This document shows positions 52,750 to 63,978 of a DNA stretch of 64,000 nt, piece by piece. The stretch is from Palaemon carinicauda (lineage: Eukaryota > Arthropoda > Malacostraca > Decapoda > Palaemonidae), in NCBI RefSeq assembly GCF_036898095.1, contig NC_090725.1, forward strand, positions 211,733,468 through 211,797,467, given 5' to 3'. Position 1 is the first letter of the stretch; each line of letters starts with the position of its first letter. The notes under the pieces are model-generated. The model did no database searches, had not been told where the DNA came from, and saw only the letters and a program-made list of their open reading frames with translations. The translations under genes and the position numbers were made by a program.

Positions 52750-54230
52750 AAAATTGAGTCATAGAAAGGTGGAGGTTTCTAAAGTTCCAGGGCAGACTAT
52801 TCAGTGTACTGAAGAAAAACTCCAGAGATAAGATTATCCTCTACCTGTCTCATCTTAATAAAGATATCAGATGAGATCCATTCAAAATGGTGACCATCCT
52901 GCATGTCCGCCAATTACTACTCCGAATGGTTTGGACCTCTACTAGAGATCTAAAAGACGCTTATTGGCATGTCCCTATTGCTCACCACTTCCGACCTTAA
53001 CCAGGTTTTCAACTCGGAGGGGTTTTACAGTATACAAGTTAAAATCAATGCAATTTTGCCTCAATATTGCCCCGAGAGTATTTACAAAGCTAGTGAAGGT
53101 ATTGGTCAAATTCTTTTGGTTGGTTCTTGAACTAGGTTTCCTGATGAACTTTGTGTAGTCAAGACTAATTCCAAGAAAGCTACCTGAGTGGCTAGGTCTT
53201 CAATGGAATACCTGTTTGGGGAAAGCCACACTAAGCCTAACAAAAGTATCTTGGCAAAGAATTCTAAAAAAGGTCAGATTCTTTCTTTCAAACTGCTTCC
53301 CCACCAGGCAGCAACTGGAAAAGATTGGACATTCTTCAGTTTGCCTTGATAGCCAGTCCAATCTTAAATAACAGGTTAAAGGATTTGAATTTGGTATGGA
53401 GAATGTCGGCTCGAAACTGGTTTCAAGACCCTCAGGTGCAGTTGCTCTGTTGTTCGAAAATAATTTTCAGGCCATGGACAACATCAAATGTCCTCTCCAT
53501 GTTTGAGAAGGCCATTCAGAGGTGACCTTTGTGTTTGGAAAATGGTCCCCTTAGTTTGCAGCATTTCACATAAATGTGTTGTAACTAATGGCTGTCTTCC
53601 TGAAGTTGAAGAGCCTCAGTCCAAGAAGGAATCCCCATAAAAAGATCTTCATAGACACCCAAGTAGCTGTTTGTTGCCTCAGAAGTGGGGGATATTTCTC
53701 GAGAATTCTCAATTTAGTGACTTCCCAATATGAAGTTCTTTCATTAGAGAAATATTTTCCTCTCACAATTCCATTTGTGTGGTTCACTCAACATAGTGGC
53801 AGACACCTAATCCAGACAGATAGTCCAACATAAAGAATGGACTTTCATCCAGATTTCTTTCCTGGAGATGATAGAACTAGTTCTGGATCTCCAAATGGAC
53901 CTGTTTGCAACAAAATAAAAGCACAAACAAGTAGTGGCAAGAGATGCTCTGAATCTGGATTAGAGCCAGTGGTCATCAATCTATTTGTTTTTTCCGACAA
54001 GTTTGATTTCAAAGGATTTTAATATCGTTCAGGACTTTTCAGGGAAAACTGTGCTAATAGCTCCACTTTGGCCAAATAGCCCGTGGTATCCAATGCTTCA
54101 GAGTATGAGACCAATACTAAACCGGTTTGGTTCTGCACAACTGTATCAAAAGGGAGGAAGTCTGATTATCTTTGTTTCCTCCTTTCTGACTCTCGAACCT
54201 TCACGCTAGGATTTTCTCTCCCGTATTTTT
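52750..54230 (+). pseudogene. element H reverse transcriptase / RNase H remnant
   Basis: KFQGRLFSVLKKNS (about 52775-52820), LKDAYWHVPIAHHF (about 52950-52990) and LNIAPRVFTKL (53052-53085) match element C RT. RNase H/methyltransferase-like parts follow: AVFLKLKSLS (53590) and VLIAPLWPNSPWYPML (about 54050-54100), equal to LVAPNWPKSNWY of C. The YxDD block is lost and stops are common. Confidence 0.78.
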
Positions 54231-54560
54231 TATTAATATTTCTCAGCCCACAGTTTGATTTATTTGATGAGTTGTGAGAGTTCTTCATTCACAAGACCAT
54301 ACCAATCTGTGTGGAAGACTTAGATGGTACAGTATTTCTAAGGAATAAGTCAACTGGTCAGATAATCCCTGACTTCTTGGCTTCCTTTCTGTTCCACCTC
54401 TTCACGGAAACATGTGCATGTGCTGTATGTCCTGCCGGTTGGCCTGGAAGGTGCATGAGTATACCTAATCATACTCTGGTACTAGTCCTTATAGACCACG
54501 AGCACCTTAACCCCAAAAAACCTATTTTTACAGAAGTGCTCTAGTCTTCAAGACCCTCCC
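54231..54560 (+). pseudogene. element H recombinase N-terminal remnant
   Basis: FDLFDEL and FIHKTIPISVWKT near 54255-54320, then IIPDFLASFLFHLF (54360-54402) look like the core-binding domain of a tyrosine recombinase and are collinear with element F at 16860-17060. The catalytic domain is missing. Confidence 0.5.
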
Positions 54561-54957
54561 TCCTTCCTAGCCTCATGCAGGAAAGTGGGAAATTATACTT
54601 CATTTGGGAATTTCTAGATGACATTTGAAAGTTAGTGATATGCTTGCATCCATGCAGTCAATTGGGATGCTTGTTCCTTTCTGTGGGGTGCATGATGCAT
54701 GACGTAGTAATAACATCACTCGCAGCATACAAATTTCAGCAACTGAAGTTCTGTGTTGAGTTTTAATATGCCTTTAACTTGAAGATATCAAGTCCCTGCT
54801 TTGCCTGTTGATACGCTGGCCCTAGTGCAGGGACAGCAATATTTCTTTGGTATTTATGTCGTATTGGATTCCCTGTTCTAGCCTCTTAATAGAAAGTACT
54901 GGAAAATTACACATCACATCCCAAAAATTGGCTTTTCCTTTGTCAAAACCCCTTATT

Positions 54958-56059
54958 TTAGTTTCCTGTATGTTGTTTAAATTCTAACCTATCCTTCATG
55001 AATTCTGAAAACAATATTTTAAGATATCTTTTTCAAAATAGGAATCGTTCCTACTCGCATACAAACTTTCGTCCTTAAAGAAGTCTTTTCAAAGGTTAAA
55101 AAATGTTGACTCTTTAGATACACTACTGCAGCACTACATCCAAATTCCCATAAATATATCTGACAACCAGAGGTTTTTGATAGCAAACAAACTGAATACA
55201 TCTGCCAAAATACCCAAAGACGATAAATCCAATCCAAGATGCCTGAGAATAGCCTGTTCCTACACGAAATCGTAAGAAATACTTAATATAAAAGTGTACA
55301 GGAAATCTCCACTAGAGAAAGATTCCATGTTCTACTCATTATACATTATATGACATTCTCTGTCTTTAAAAACATTACGCTATACAAAATAACTGTTCTT
55401 TAATAGGGAGATTGTTTCAGCGCATTTGCACTGAGACAGTCTCCCTATTTAAGAACAATCATTAGAATTGTTTAACAATGGGTTAAACGAGCAATCTAAA
55501 AAGCATACGAGAAACCCCACCCACCCTACTAGCTGGATTAGCCTCATTTTTGTTTCAGCTGTTAGTACGGATGTACTGGTTTCCTTCTTAATCAGAATTT
55601 TTCATTTTCTTTTTCTTTCAGAAAGTGAATATCCCTGGTTGTTAGTGTTGGATGTGAATAAGCCAGAGATTTGTACTTCCTGGGAAAAGGGTGCATGCTG
55701 TAACTGGTTTATAAGAAAACTAGCTGTAGATTGACACTCCCTCTGTACTTCTTTCTGGGGGAATGATCGTTTACAATTTTTAATATCAATTGATTTTTGT
55801 CATTCAAACATAGAAATATAGGGAATTTTATAGCCTAAAATCTGTAGGTTCACTCTTCGAAAAAACGAAAAACTTTTATATGAAAAAGTGATTTTTTAAA
55901 TTAACTTCCATACATTGCTAAAATAATACATATAAGACAAATTAAGAAAGATAAGAAAATTGCCAGGGTACAACTTTTACAGCATCAAATTCTCCTTAAA
56001 ATGGTTTTTAGATAAAATAAATTGATTTAGAAAAAAGTAGTAGTAGGAGTTTGAAGTAG
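54958..56059. other. unassigned intron sequence
   Basis: AT-rich with weak ORFs only; an 88-codon frame at 55468-55734 has no recognised homology. Contains the hairpin at 55394-55457. Confidence 0.5.
55394..55457. repeat. 64-bp near-perfect hairpin
   Basis: Thirty base pairs close on an ATTT loop. Two mismatches and two G-T pairs are the only departures. The outer arm reads TGTTCTTTAATAGGGAGA against TCTCCCTATTTAAGAACA. Confidence 0.88.
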
Positions 56060-56105
56060 CCCCAAAATAATATTGTTTTAATGGGGCTGAGTTGCACCCC
56101 TCAAA

Positions 56106-58345
56106 GTGTGTCCCCCCCTCCCATTGTCCTGGGTTACCTCATTCCCTGACCCGGTCATCCCAGTCTTAGCCACCCCTCCCCCTGTGTCTGTCACCCCATC
56201 CTTTGTGCCTATTGGTCCAGTGCCCGTAAACCCTGCTCCCTGTTTGTGCTTGTACCTCCAGCCAAACTTGTGGTGCTGCCATGGGCGTCTGTGAGTGAGC
56301 CTTACCTCTCCTGTCGGAGCAATCCGTGTGATTTCTTCCCTTAGGGGAGCATCATCATTGCAGGTTGCTCATACCTCAACTCTTGCTTGCAAAGCCTTAG
56401 GGGAGCGTCAGGAAGAAGAAGAGGAAGAAACATGTGCGTTCTTCTTCTTCTTCTCCTTTGGGGGAGCATCATCGTTGCAGATCTCTCAGGCATCAACTCT
56501 CCTCCTCCTCCTCCTCCTCCTCCTCCTCCTCCTCCTCCTCCTCCTCCTCCTCCTCCTCCTCCTTCTTCTTCTTCTTCTTCTTCTAAAAAGGTTCCTTACA
56601 ACACCATCTCTCTTTCGCAGGCCAAGGGCGGTTGGTTGGACGGCACCTGTGTGGTTTACAACCCCATGGGGGCTGGAGCAATAGCTCCATGTCATGTGCC
56701 CCCATGGCCGTTAATCGGAGCCATAGGCCCGTTACAAGGTGTTGGGGCCATGACTCCTGCCTCTTTCAGGACCACGGACCCCCTGGTGTTTGTCTCGCCT
56801 ATCAGGAAACCCGGTGGAGCTGCAAGACTTCTCTCACCCTCGGTCAATGCCGGTCCTGACCACGAAGAAGAAGAGGATGATGAAACATGTGCATTCTTCT
56901 TCTTCTTCTTCTTCTTCTCCTCCTTTGGGGGAGCATCATCGTTGCAGATCGCTCAGGCATCAACTCTCCTCCTCCTCCTCCTCCTCCTCCTCCTCCTCCT
57001 CCTCCTCCTCCTCCTCCTCCTCCTCCTCCTCCTCCTTCTTCTTCTAAAAAGGCTCCTTACAACACCATCTCTCTTTCGCAGGCCAAGGGCGGTTGGTTGG
57101 ACGGCACCTGTGTGGTTTACAACCCCATGGGGGCTGGAGCAATAGCTCCATGTCATGTGCCCCCATGGCTGTTAATCGGAGCCATAGACCCGTTACAAGG
57201 TGCTGGGGCCATGACTCCTGCCTCTTTCAGGACCACGGACCCCCTGGTGTTTGTCTCGCCTATCAGGAAACCCGGTGGAGCTGCAAGACTTCTCTCACCC
57301 TCGGTTGATGCCGGTCCTGACCACGAAGAAGAAGAGGATGATGAAACATGTGCATTCTTCTTCTTCTTCTTCTTCTCCTCCTTTGGGGGAGCATCATCGT
57401 TGCAGATCGCTCAGGCATCAACTCTCCTCCTCCTCCTCCTCCTCCTCCTCCTCCTCCTCCTCCTCCTCCTCCTCCTCCTCCTCCTCCTTCTTCTTCTTCT
57501 TCTTCTAAAAAGGCTCCTTACAACACCATCTCTCTTTCGCAGGCCAAGGGCGGTTGGTTGGACGGCACCTGTGTGGTTTACAACCCCATGGGGGCTGGAG
57601 CAATAGCTCCATGTCATGTGCCCCCATGGCCGTTAATCGGAGCCATAGGCCCGTTACAAGGTGCTGGGGCCATGACTCCTGTCTCTTTCAGGACCACGGA
57701 CCCCCTGGTGTTTGTCTCGCCTATCAGGAAACCCGGTGGAGCTGCAAGACTTCTCTCACCCTCGGTTGATGCCGGTCCTGACCACGAAGAAGAAGAGGAT
57801 GATGAAACATGTGCATTCTTCTTCTTCTTCTTCTTCTTCTTCTCCTCCTTTGGGGGAGCATCATCGTTGCAGATCGCTCAGGCATCAACTCTCCTCCTCC
57901 TCCTCCTCCTCCTCCTCCTCCTCCTCCTCCTCCTCCTCCTTCTTCTTCTTCTTCTTCTAAAAAGGCTCCTTACAACACCATCTCTCTTTCGCAGGCCAAG
58001 GGCGGTTGGTTGGACGGCACCTGTGTGGTTTACAACCCCATGGGGGCTGGAGCAATAGCTCCATGTCATGTGCCCCCATGGCTGTTAATCGGAGCCATAG
58101 ACCCGTTGCAAGGTGCTGGGGCCATGACTCCTGCCTCTTTCAGGACCACGGACCCCCTGGTGTTTGTCTCGCCTATCAGGAAACCCGGTGGAGCTGCAAG
58201 ACTTCTCTCACCCTCGGTTGATGCCGGTCCTGACCACGAAGAAGAAGAGGATGATGAAGCCAACTCCTCCAACATCCTTGCTCAAGCCAAGGTTTGGGAT
58301 TCCCTCGGGAGATCACCCTTGTGCCCATGTTCTGGCCTTTGCTGA
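56106..58345 (+). pseudogene. element G gag, N-terminal and expanded middle part
   Basis: Pro/Val-rich start (VIPVLATPPPVSVTPSFVPI) and then tandem units each encoding poly-Pro, poly-Ser, SKKAPYNTISLSQAKGGWLD, VFVSPIRKPGGAARLLSPSV and an acidic HEEEEDDE. After the last unit NSSNILAQAKVWDSL leads into conserved gag. Most units are 461 bp, not a multiple of three, so successive units are out of frame and cannot all be read in one protein. Confidence 0.6.
56430..58257 (+). repeat. four-copy tandem repeat of about 455-461 bp with (CTC)n tracts
   Basis: Copies start at ACATGTGC 56430, 56885, 57346 and 57807. Each holds (TTC)n, a unique GGGGGAGCATCATCGTTGCA block, (CTC)n of variable length, (TTC)n and about 300 bp of near-identical sequence. 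Copies 1 and 3 share GGCCGTTAATCGG with ATAGGCCCG; copies 2 and 4 share GGCTGTTAATCGG with ATAGACCCG, so the array looks like a duplicated dimer. Confidence 0.93.
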
Positions 58346-59650
58346 TCGAGGTAGTCCCACCAGAAGTTTAATCTGTCTCCAGGCTACTGTAAGACAAGGA
58401 ACCTCCTGCGTGAGAGGTTCAGACCACTTTGAGATGGCAGGAGAAATATCTGACTCCTTGCAGGGAGTCTAAGTATACCAAGACGGTGCCCAAAAACACC
58501 AAGGCACAGGCAGCTCTCCTGCAAGAGAGAGATAGAGGCTCCTCCTTAGTAGCAGGAACGTCTCCAAGCGACATAGCCTCAGTTCATGACCTCGACCCAC
58601 CCTGGGCTCCTATGGGTGAGAGCTTGAAAGTGGATGACAACTTGGACTTAGAGGATGACTACCTCCTAAGGGTTGCAAGTCCAAAGTTCACCTCAGAAGC
58701 CGAGCAGAGGTAGTTAGAGTATGCCTTCTGGCAAGTCCTACCCAGCATGAGGCCCAGCAATGTGTTGGCTGACCCGGAGACGGCTCCTCTGGAAGGTAAA
58801 GACACAGTCCTGGACCATGTCTACGGTACCCAAGACTACCTAAGGCCAGTGTAGCTCTGCCCTAGTCGAATGGGTTAACGGCAGCCAGAAAGAAGGCATT
58901 CTTGCAGATCACTTGCTCTTCTAGCTCGCTTTGAGTAGGCTCGTCCTCCGAACTCCTCCCTTCTCCATTCCTCCAGCAGAGGAGATATTACGAGGTTATG
59001 GACGAGTCCCTATCGGCTTTGCCTCTTAACTCCTCCATAGAGGCTTTCTCGAGGGGAGTCATGTTTGAGAGGCTCCTGGGCTCTCAGCCTCCTTTTCAGT
59101 GTCTCTACGTCTGAGAAGGTGGTGAAGGTATGCCATGCAGGCTACTTCATGGCTAGATCTGTGGTTGGTATCAGTGGGGCACCTTGTTAGAAATGAGGTT
59201 TGGTTCAAGTATTCTGCAAGGAAGTCCATGGAAACCTTCCTCTTTTCTGGCACCCACACCACAAAATTCTCTCACACCAGGTTGTCAATCTGTGGGTGAA
59301 CGCAATTCTTAGGCGTTGGGGATGCAGTAATTGAAAGGTTCCATAGGTAGGTCCCCCAGGCTGAGGTTACCAAGTTCAGAAACTCCACCCGAGACAGCTC
59401 AGCGCTGTTCCAGGTGGAAGAGGTTGAGATTTTGGTGGAACTATGGAGGAAGACCACCAAGGACTCCCTTTTTCTTAGGGCCTTGACATCCAGGTCCTAC
59501 TGTAAGGCTTCACCACCTACCAGGAAACAGCTGCAGACAACCAAACCCTCAATAAGGTGTCTAAACAGCTCTTTTCTGCAAAAGACCCAAAGGGCTCCAA
59601 GTTCTCCAGAGTAGGTAGAGGTGGTAATGGAAGCAGCTGAGGCCGCTTCC
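58346..59650 (+). pseudogene. element G gag C-terminal part
   Basis: Frames are broken, but EYAFWQVLPSMRPSN (about 58709-58755), KDTVLDHVYGTQ (58798-58833), ATSWLDLWLVSVGHLVRNE (about 59143-59200) follow B gag (SEHAFWQVL, KDTVLDRVYGTQ, TSWLDIWLGSLGILVRS). Confidence 0.78.
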
Positions 59651-59689
59651 GCTAGAAAGGACAATCCTCTCACCTGCCCACTTGTGAGG

Positions 59690-61520
59690 GGATGCCTGCA
59701 ACGCCGCTGGCAGAGGTGGCTGCAGTAGGGGGTCGATCCCTGGACAATGTATATGATTCATTCAGGGTATCGCGTCCTGTTTACTCAATGTCTCCCTCCA
59801 CTGACTCGGGATCCAGTCCCATTGAGTTCATACGTGAGGGAATTCGCAAAGGAGCTGACTCTCCGCGCCAAACTCCAGACCATGTTGTAGAAGGACGCTC
59901 TCCAGGAGGTCCTCGATGGCTCTCCAGGCTTCTTCAGTTTACTTTCTTGTGAAAAAGGCATCTGTAGGCTGGAGATCAGTCACCGATCTCTCGGCTCTGA
60001 ATAAGTTTGTCCTTTAGACTCCATTCAGAATGGAGATCCCAGTCACGGTCATTCAAGTGGTAAGACCACAGGACTTCCAGATCCCAATCCATCTGTCTTT
60101 AAGGAAGTATCTCCGGATCCTACACGAGAACAGGCAATATCAGTTCAGGGTGTTGTGCTTCGGTCTTAACACATTACCCCAGGTCTTCGTGAGGGTATTT
60201 GCCCTATTGTCATCTTGGGCTCTCGGGATTGGCAAACCATTGTTCTCTAGTCTAGGGTAGTGCCATAGCCTCTGTACCATGGTCTTCCACTGTGTTGGGT
60301 TAGAGTTCTCTTGCTTGAGGGTACACTTTAGCACCCACTTCTATCTTATTTCTCTTCCTCTTGTTTTGTTAAAGTTTTTATAGTTTATATAGGAGATATT
60401 TATTTTAATTTTGTCACTTCATAAATATTTTATTTTCAGTTTATCCTTTCCCCACTGGGCTATTTTCCCTGTGGGAGCCCCTGGGCTTATAGTATCCTGC
60501 TTTTCCAACTATGGTTGCAGCTTAGCAAGTAATAATAATAATAATTTGTCTTCTAAGATACCTGAACAATTGGCTAATCCTAGCAGACTCGGTGGTAACC
60601 CTTTTTCAGCACGGAGACAGGCTACTCGAGTTTTGTCTGATCTGAGTCACCAAATTGCAGAAAGTGATTCCATCAGACGACAAAGTATACAGGCTGAGGA
60701 AGGTAGCAAGCCCATTTCTTAGACAAGAACTTCCAGCCAAGCAGTGGTTGTGTTTCCTAGGTCACCTAGTATCTCTAGCTCATCTAGTGCCCAACGACCG
60801 CCTCAGAATTCGATCTCTAATGGTGGCTGAAATCCCAGTGAAGTCAGCACACTGATTCCCTGGATATGTTGGTTCCCAATGAACAAGAGCAGTTGACGGA
60901 CGTTCACTGATGGGTGACAGACGAGAACCTCCTCAGAAGGACAATCCTTCTTGTCCCTTCCCCAGAATTGATGCTCCACAGTATACAGAGGTATCAAAAG
61001 AAGGGTTGGCGGCCCACATGCTTCACCACACGGCTGCATGGCTATGGTCCGAGTCTGGAAGGTACAGCACATAAATCTCTTAGTAGTGAGGGCAGTCTTC
61101 GTAGCTCTCCAACAGTTCCTGGCAGTACACTCTGTTGTGCTGATAAGCGAAAACACTACAGTAGTCGCTTACGTAAACAAGCAAGGCGGTACTTCTTCAC
61201 AGCCCCAATGCCATCTAGCAGTCGAGATGTTAAGATAGACAGAAGTCAACTTGGTGTCCCTATCAGCTTGCTTCATTTCAGGCTAGAGGAATTTGCTCGC
61301 GGACAATCTGACCAGAGTGACTCAGATAGTGATTTCCGAGTGGTCTTTGAATCATCTGTTAGCCAACAAAGTCCTGACTTTGTGGGGTTCTTCGTCTGTG
61401 GACCTGTTTGTGACGTCCCTGTACTTCAGGCTCCCGCTTTACTGTCCCCCAGTCCCAGACTTCCGGCTCAACATCGACGTGTACGGCTTTCCCCCGTTCT
61501 GTCTGATGTGAAGGGTGCTC
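59690..61520 (+). pseudogene. element G reverse transcriptase / RNase H / methyltransferase-like remnant
   Basis: RT: LRKYLRILHENRQYQFRVLC with LCFGLNTLPQVFVRVFALLS (60084-60215); interrupted at about 60234; resumes RYLNNWLILADSVVTLF-type sequence at 60548, so the YxDD Asp pair is lost. KVIPSDDKVYRLRKVASPF (60660-60716) and LGHLVSLAHLVPNDRLRIRS follow. RNase H: VVLISENTTVVAYVNKQGGT (about 61134-61190) and NLTRVTQIV. VDLFVTSLYFRLPLYCPPV (61398-61455) is the methyltransferase-like start. Several frame changes. Confidence 0.8.
60234..60547 (+). mobile_element. retroelement 3' fragment inserted in element G RT
   Basis: AACCATTGTTCTCTAGTCTA to (TAA)n at 60529-60547, with TGGGCTTATAGT and AACTATGGTTGCAGCTTAGC. 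Same family as 51034-51570 but + orientation. G continues on both sides (GATTGGCA / TCTTCTAAGATACC). Confidence 0.82.
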
Positions 61521-62640
61521 GACAAGACCAGAGCATCTAACAACCTATCCATGACGCTCATAGCTCTGCTATGGCATCACACAAAGTGGTTTCCGGACCT
61601 TCTGCATTACCTGACTGAGCTCCCGAGAGAACTCTTTCCCACGATACAATCTACTCAAACAATCACACGTGAACATCTTCCACAAAGCGGTAGCTTCTCT
61701 TTGTCTTCACGCCTGGAGACTATCCAGCATCTTCTCTTGCAGAGAGGGTTTTTGCAACATGTTGCGAAAAGGATGTCCGGATATGAAGGTCTTCAGCTTC
61801 AGTCTACCAGGCCAAGTGGACTGTCTTCTATGGTTGTTGTCTTGGAGGGGATATCTCTCCCCTTGATGCCACTATTCCAACAATAGCGGTGTTCCCTATT
61901 CACCTTTGGGAGGAAAAGCTTCTCTCGGTCTTGGCGGTGAAAGGCTACCGCTCAGCATTGAGCCTCGCCTGTAGTCTGACAGGAGTTAATTTTTCCTCTT
62001 CGTTGGAGTTGTCACTCCTCATATGAAGTTATGAGCTTACTTGCCCCCAGTCAGAAGTTAGACCTCCTCCTTGGAACAGTGTTCGCGTCCTTTAATCTTT
62101 AAGGCAACAGATCGCCACCTCACTTTGAAGACAGTTTTCCTACTCGCTTTGGCTTTGGCCAAGAGGAGGTAATACTTGGCTTAATCCCTGAGTTTATAGC
62201 TAAGACTCAAAATCTGGGAGTAGCGGATCATAGATTTGGGCCCTTCCAGATTGGGAGTCTTTGTTCCGTAACTGATGACCCAAATCAACTGTTACTTTGC
62301 CCCAGTGAGAGTTTGGGGTATTACCTTAAGCACACCGTAGCAGCTCGCCCCCTAGTGTTATCACTCTTCGTCAGCATGGGGAAGGTCAAAAGGAGGGTCA
62401 TGAAGAACACCATCTCAGCATGGATCCACATGGTCATTGACTATGCAGTGAATCCTGACCCTCCTGCTCGTTGACCTAGAGCTCATGACGTTAGGGGCAT
62501 AAGTGCGTCCCTGGCATTTAAACGTAACTACCCTGTGATACAGGTATTACAAGCGGGTGTGTGGAAGCGTCAGATGACCTTTACCGCCCACTACCTGCCA
62601 GACGTGAGCCAGTGAAGAATGGAGACGTTCTCCATTGGTC
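61521..62640 (+). pseudogene. element G tyrosine recombinase remnant
   Basis: Starts about AKRMSGYEG (61765), then FRLKGV-like and SLELSLLI equivalents with stops. Catalytic part: ALALAKRR (about 62147), ELMTLGA-like RAHDVRGISASLAFKRN in frame near 62478-62530 (HxxR kept), QAGVWKRQMTFTAHYLPDV near 62550-62605 (Tyr kept). Several stops and a deletion around the first Arg block. Confidence 0.75.
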
Positions 62641-62942
62641 CTGTGGTGGCTGCACAACAGGTGGTTTAAAAGGCCTCAGGCTCCTTGATGGACAAGTAGC
62701 AGATGGTTGAGGGCATAGGTTAGCAGGGATTAGTCGGGGATGAATGTGTATGAATGAGAGGCTCTTTCTTTCATTCTCTCCTTTCTTGGGCAACAGCCCC
62801 ATGGGTCCTCTGCAAGCTGGCCTCACCTATCTGCTGGTTACTTCCCTTGTGTAACCTAGTATAGAATTAATACTTGTTTACGTCTCCGATACTCCCCGCG
62901 AGGTGGGTTTGGGAAACGTTTATATTTAATGCTAAGATTCTA
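62641..62942 (+). other. element G 3' UTR
   Basis: Matches the A/B/D/E 3' UTR start (CTCCTTGATGGACAAGTAGCA) and includes a weak equivalent of the conserved hairpin (62880-62920). It stops before the internal complementary region. Confidence 0.65.
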
Positions 62943-62946
62943 TTTA

Positions 62947-62983
<37 letters not shown>

Positions 62984-63500
62984 TATCATTATTATTGCTA
63001 GTTAAGCTACAACCCTAGTTGGAAAAGCAAGATGCTATAAGCCCAAGAGCTCCAACAGGGAAAAATAGCCCAGTGAGGAAAGGAAATAAGTAAATAAATA
63101 AATGATCTGAGAAATGATTAACAATTGTAATAAAATATTTTAGAATAGTAACAACAACAAAGCATATTTCATAAATAAACTATAAACAGACTTATATCAG
63201 CCTGTTCAACATAAAAATATTTGTTGCAAGTTTGAACTACTGAAGTTCTATTGATTCAACTACACGATTAGGACGATCATTCCACAGCTTGGTCACAGCT
63301 GGAATAAAACTTCTAGAATAGTGTGTAGTATTGATCCTCATGATGGAGAAAGCTTAACTATAAGAATTAACTGCATGCCTAGTATTATGAAGAGGATATG
63401 AACTGTCCAGGAAGATCTGAGTGTAAAGGATGATCAGAATTATGAAAAATCTTATGCAACATTCGTAACAAACTAATTGAACGACGGTGCCAGAAATTAT
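62943..63500 (-). mobile_element. non-LTR element 3' fragment, minus strand
   Basis: (TTA)n at 62943-62995, then the complement of the 3' UTR and C terminus seen at 40258-40790 (CAAGATGCTATAAGCCCAAG; CCACAGCTTGGTCACAGCTG). It ends near the LWHRRSI codons at 63490. Confidence 0.85.
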
Positions 63501-63501
63501 C

Positions 63502-63537
<36 letters not shown>

Positions 63538-63869
63538 TGCTACTAGCTAAGCTACAGCCCTAGTTAGAAAAGCAAGATGCTATAAGCCCAAGAGCTCCTA
63601 CAGGGAATAATAGCCCAGTGAGGAAAGGAATTAAGGAAATAAATAAACGATATAGGAAATAATGAAAATTAGAATAAAATATTTTCAAAACATTAACAAC
63701 ATTAAAACAGATATTTGATATATAAACTATAGAAAGACTTATGTAAGCCTTTTCAACAAAAAAACATTTGCTGCAAGTTTTAACTTTTGAAGTTCTTCTG
63801 ATTTAACTACCCGATTAGGGGGATCATTCCACAACTTCATCACAGCTGGAATAAAACTTCTAGAGTATT
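63502..63869 (-). mobile_element. second non-LTR element 3' fragment, minus strand
   Basis: Shorter copy with (ATT)n at 63508-63536. Encodes SRSFIPAVMKLWNDPPNRVV and LQKLKLAANVFLLKRLT on the minus strand (63739-63865). It ends at a junction with GGAGTC repeats. Confidence 0.85.
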
Positions 63870-63978
63870 TTGCAGGGCTGGGGAGTCGGAGTCGAGGAGT
63901 CGGAGTCGGAGTCGAGGCCAATTTATGGACTAGGGGAGTCGGAGTCAGTAAAATTCCACCGACTCCGACTCAGACTCC
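63870..63978. repeat. GGAGTC hexamer repeat, inverted
   Basis: GGGGAGTCGGAGTCG runs on the left are matched by CGACTCCGACTC runs on the right, giving a short inverted structure about 110 bp long. It may be the end of a DNA transposon (CAGGGCTGGGGAGTCGG is hAT-like) that continues beyond the window; no transposase is visible. Confidence 0.6.

Larger units (their letters stand above)
51577..54957 (+). mobile_element. DIRS element H, degenerate and gag-deleted
   Basis: RT/RNase H related to element C lies between inverted segments: CTAGGGCCAGTGTATCAAC (about 51580) is the complement of 54810-54830, and CATCCCAATTGACTGCC (about 51733) the complement of 54655-54672. The right end CCTTTGTCAAAACCCCTTAT resembles the C right end. 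Size about 3.4 kb, so about half is missing. Confidence 0.65.
56060..62940 (+). mobile_element. DIRS element G, degenerate, ends not found
   Basis: Gag with 455-461-bp tandem repeats, gag C terminus, RT, RNase H, recombinase and 3' UTR in DIRS order. Neither inverted terminal repeat is seen: the left merges into unassigned DNA and the right is cut by a minus-strand non-LTR fragment at 62943. RT is interrupted by a retroelement 3' fragment (60234-60547). Confidence 0.78.

Noticed and set aside
55468..55734. 88-codon frame as a downstream TRMT1 exon
   Set aside because: Its translation does not resemble the TRMT1 sequence that should follow CHEI, and splice signals are not convincing.
56486..58069. 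Minus-strand poly-Arg and plus-strand poly-Leu/poly-Pro proteins
   Set aside because: These are translations of (CTC)n/(GAG)n tracts in different frames of the same tandem unit.
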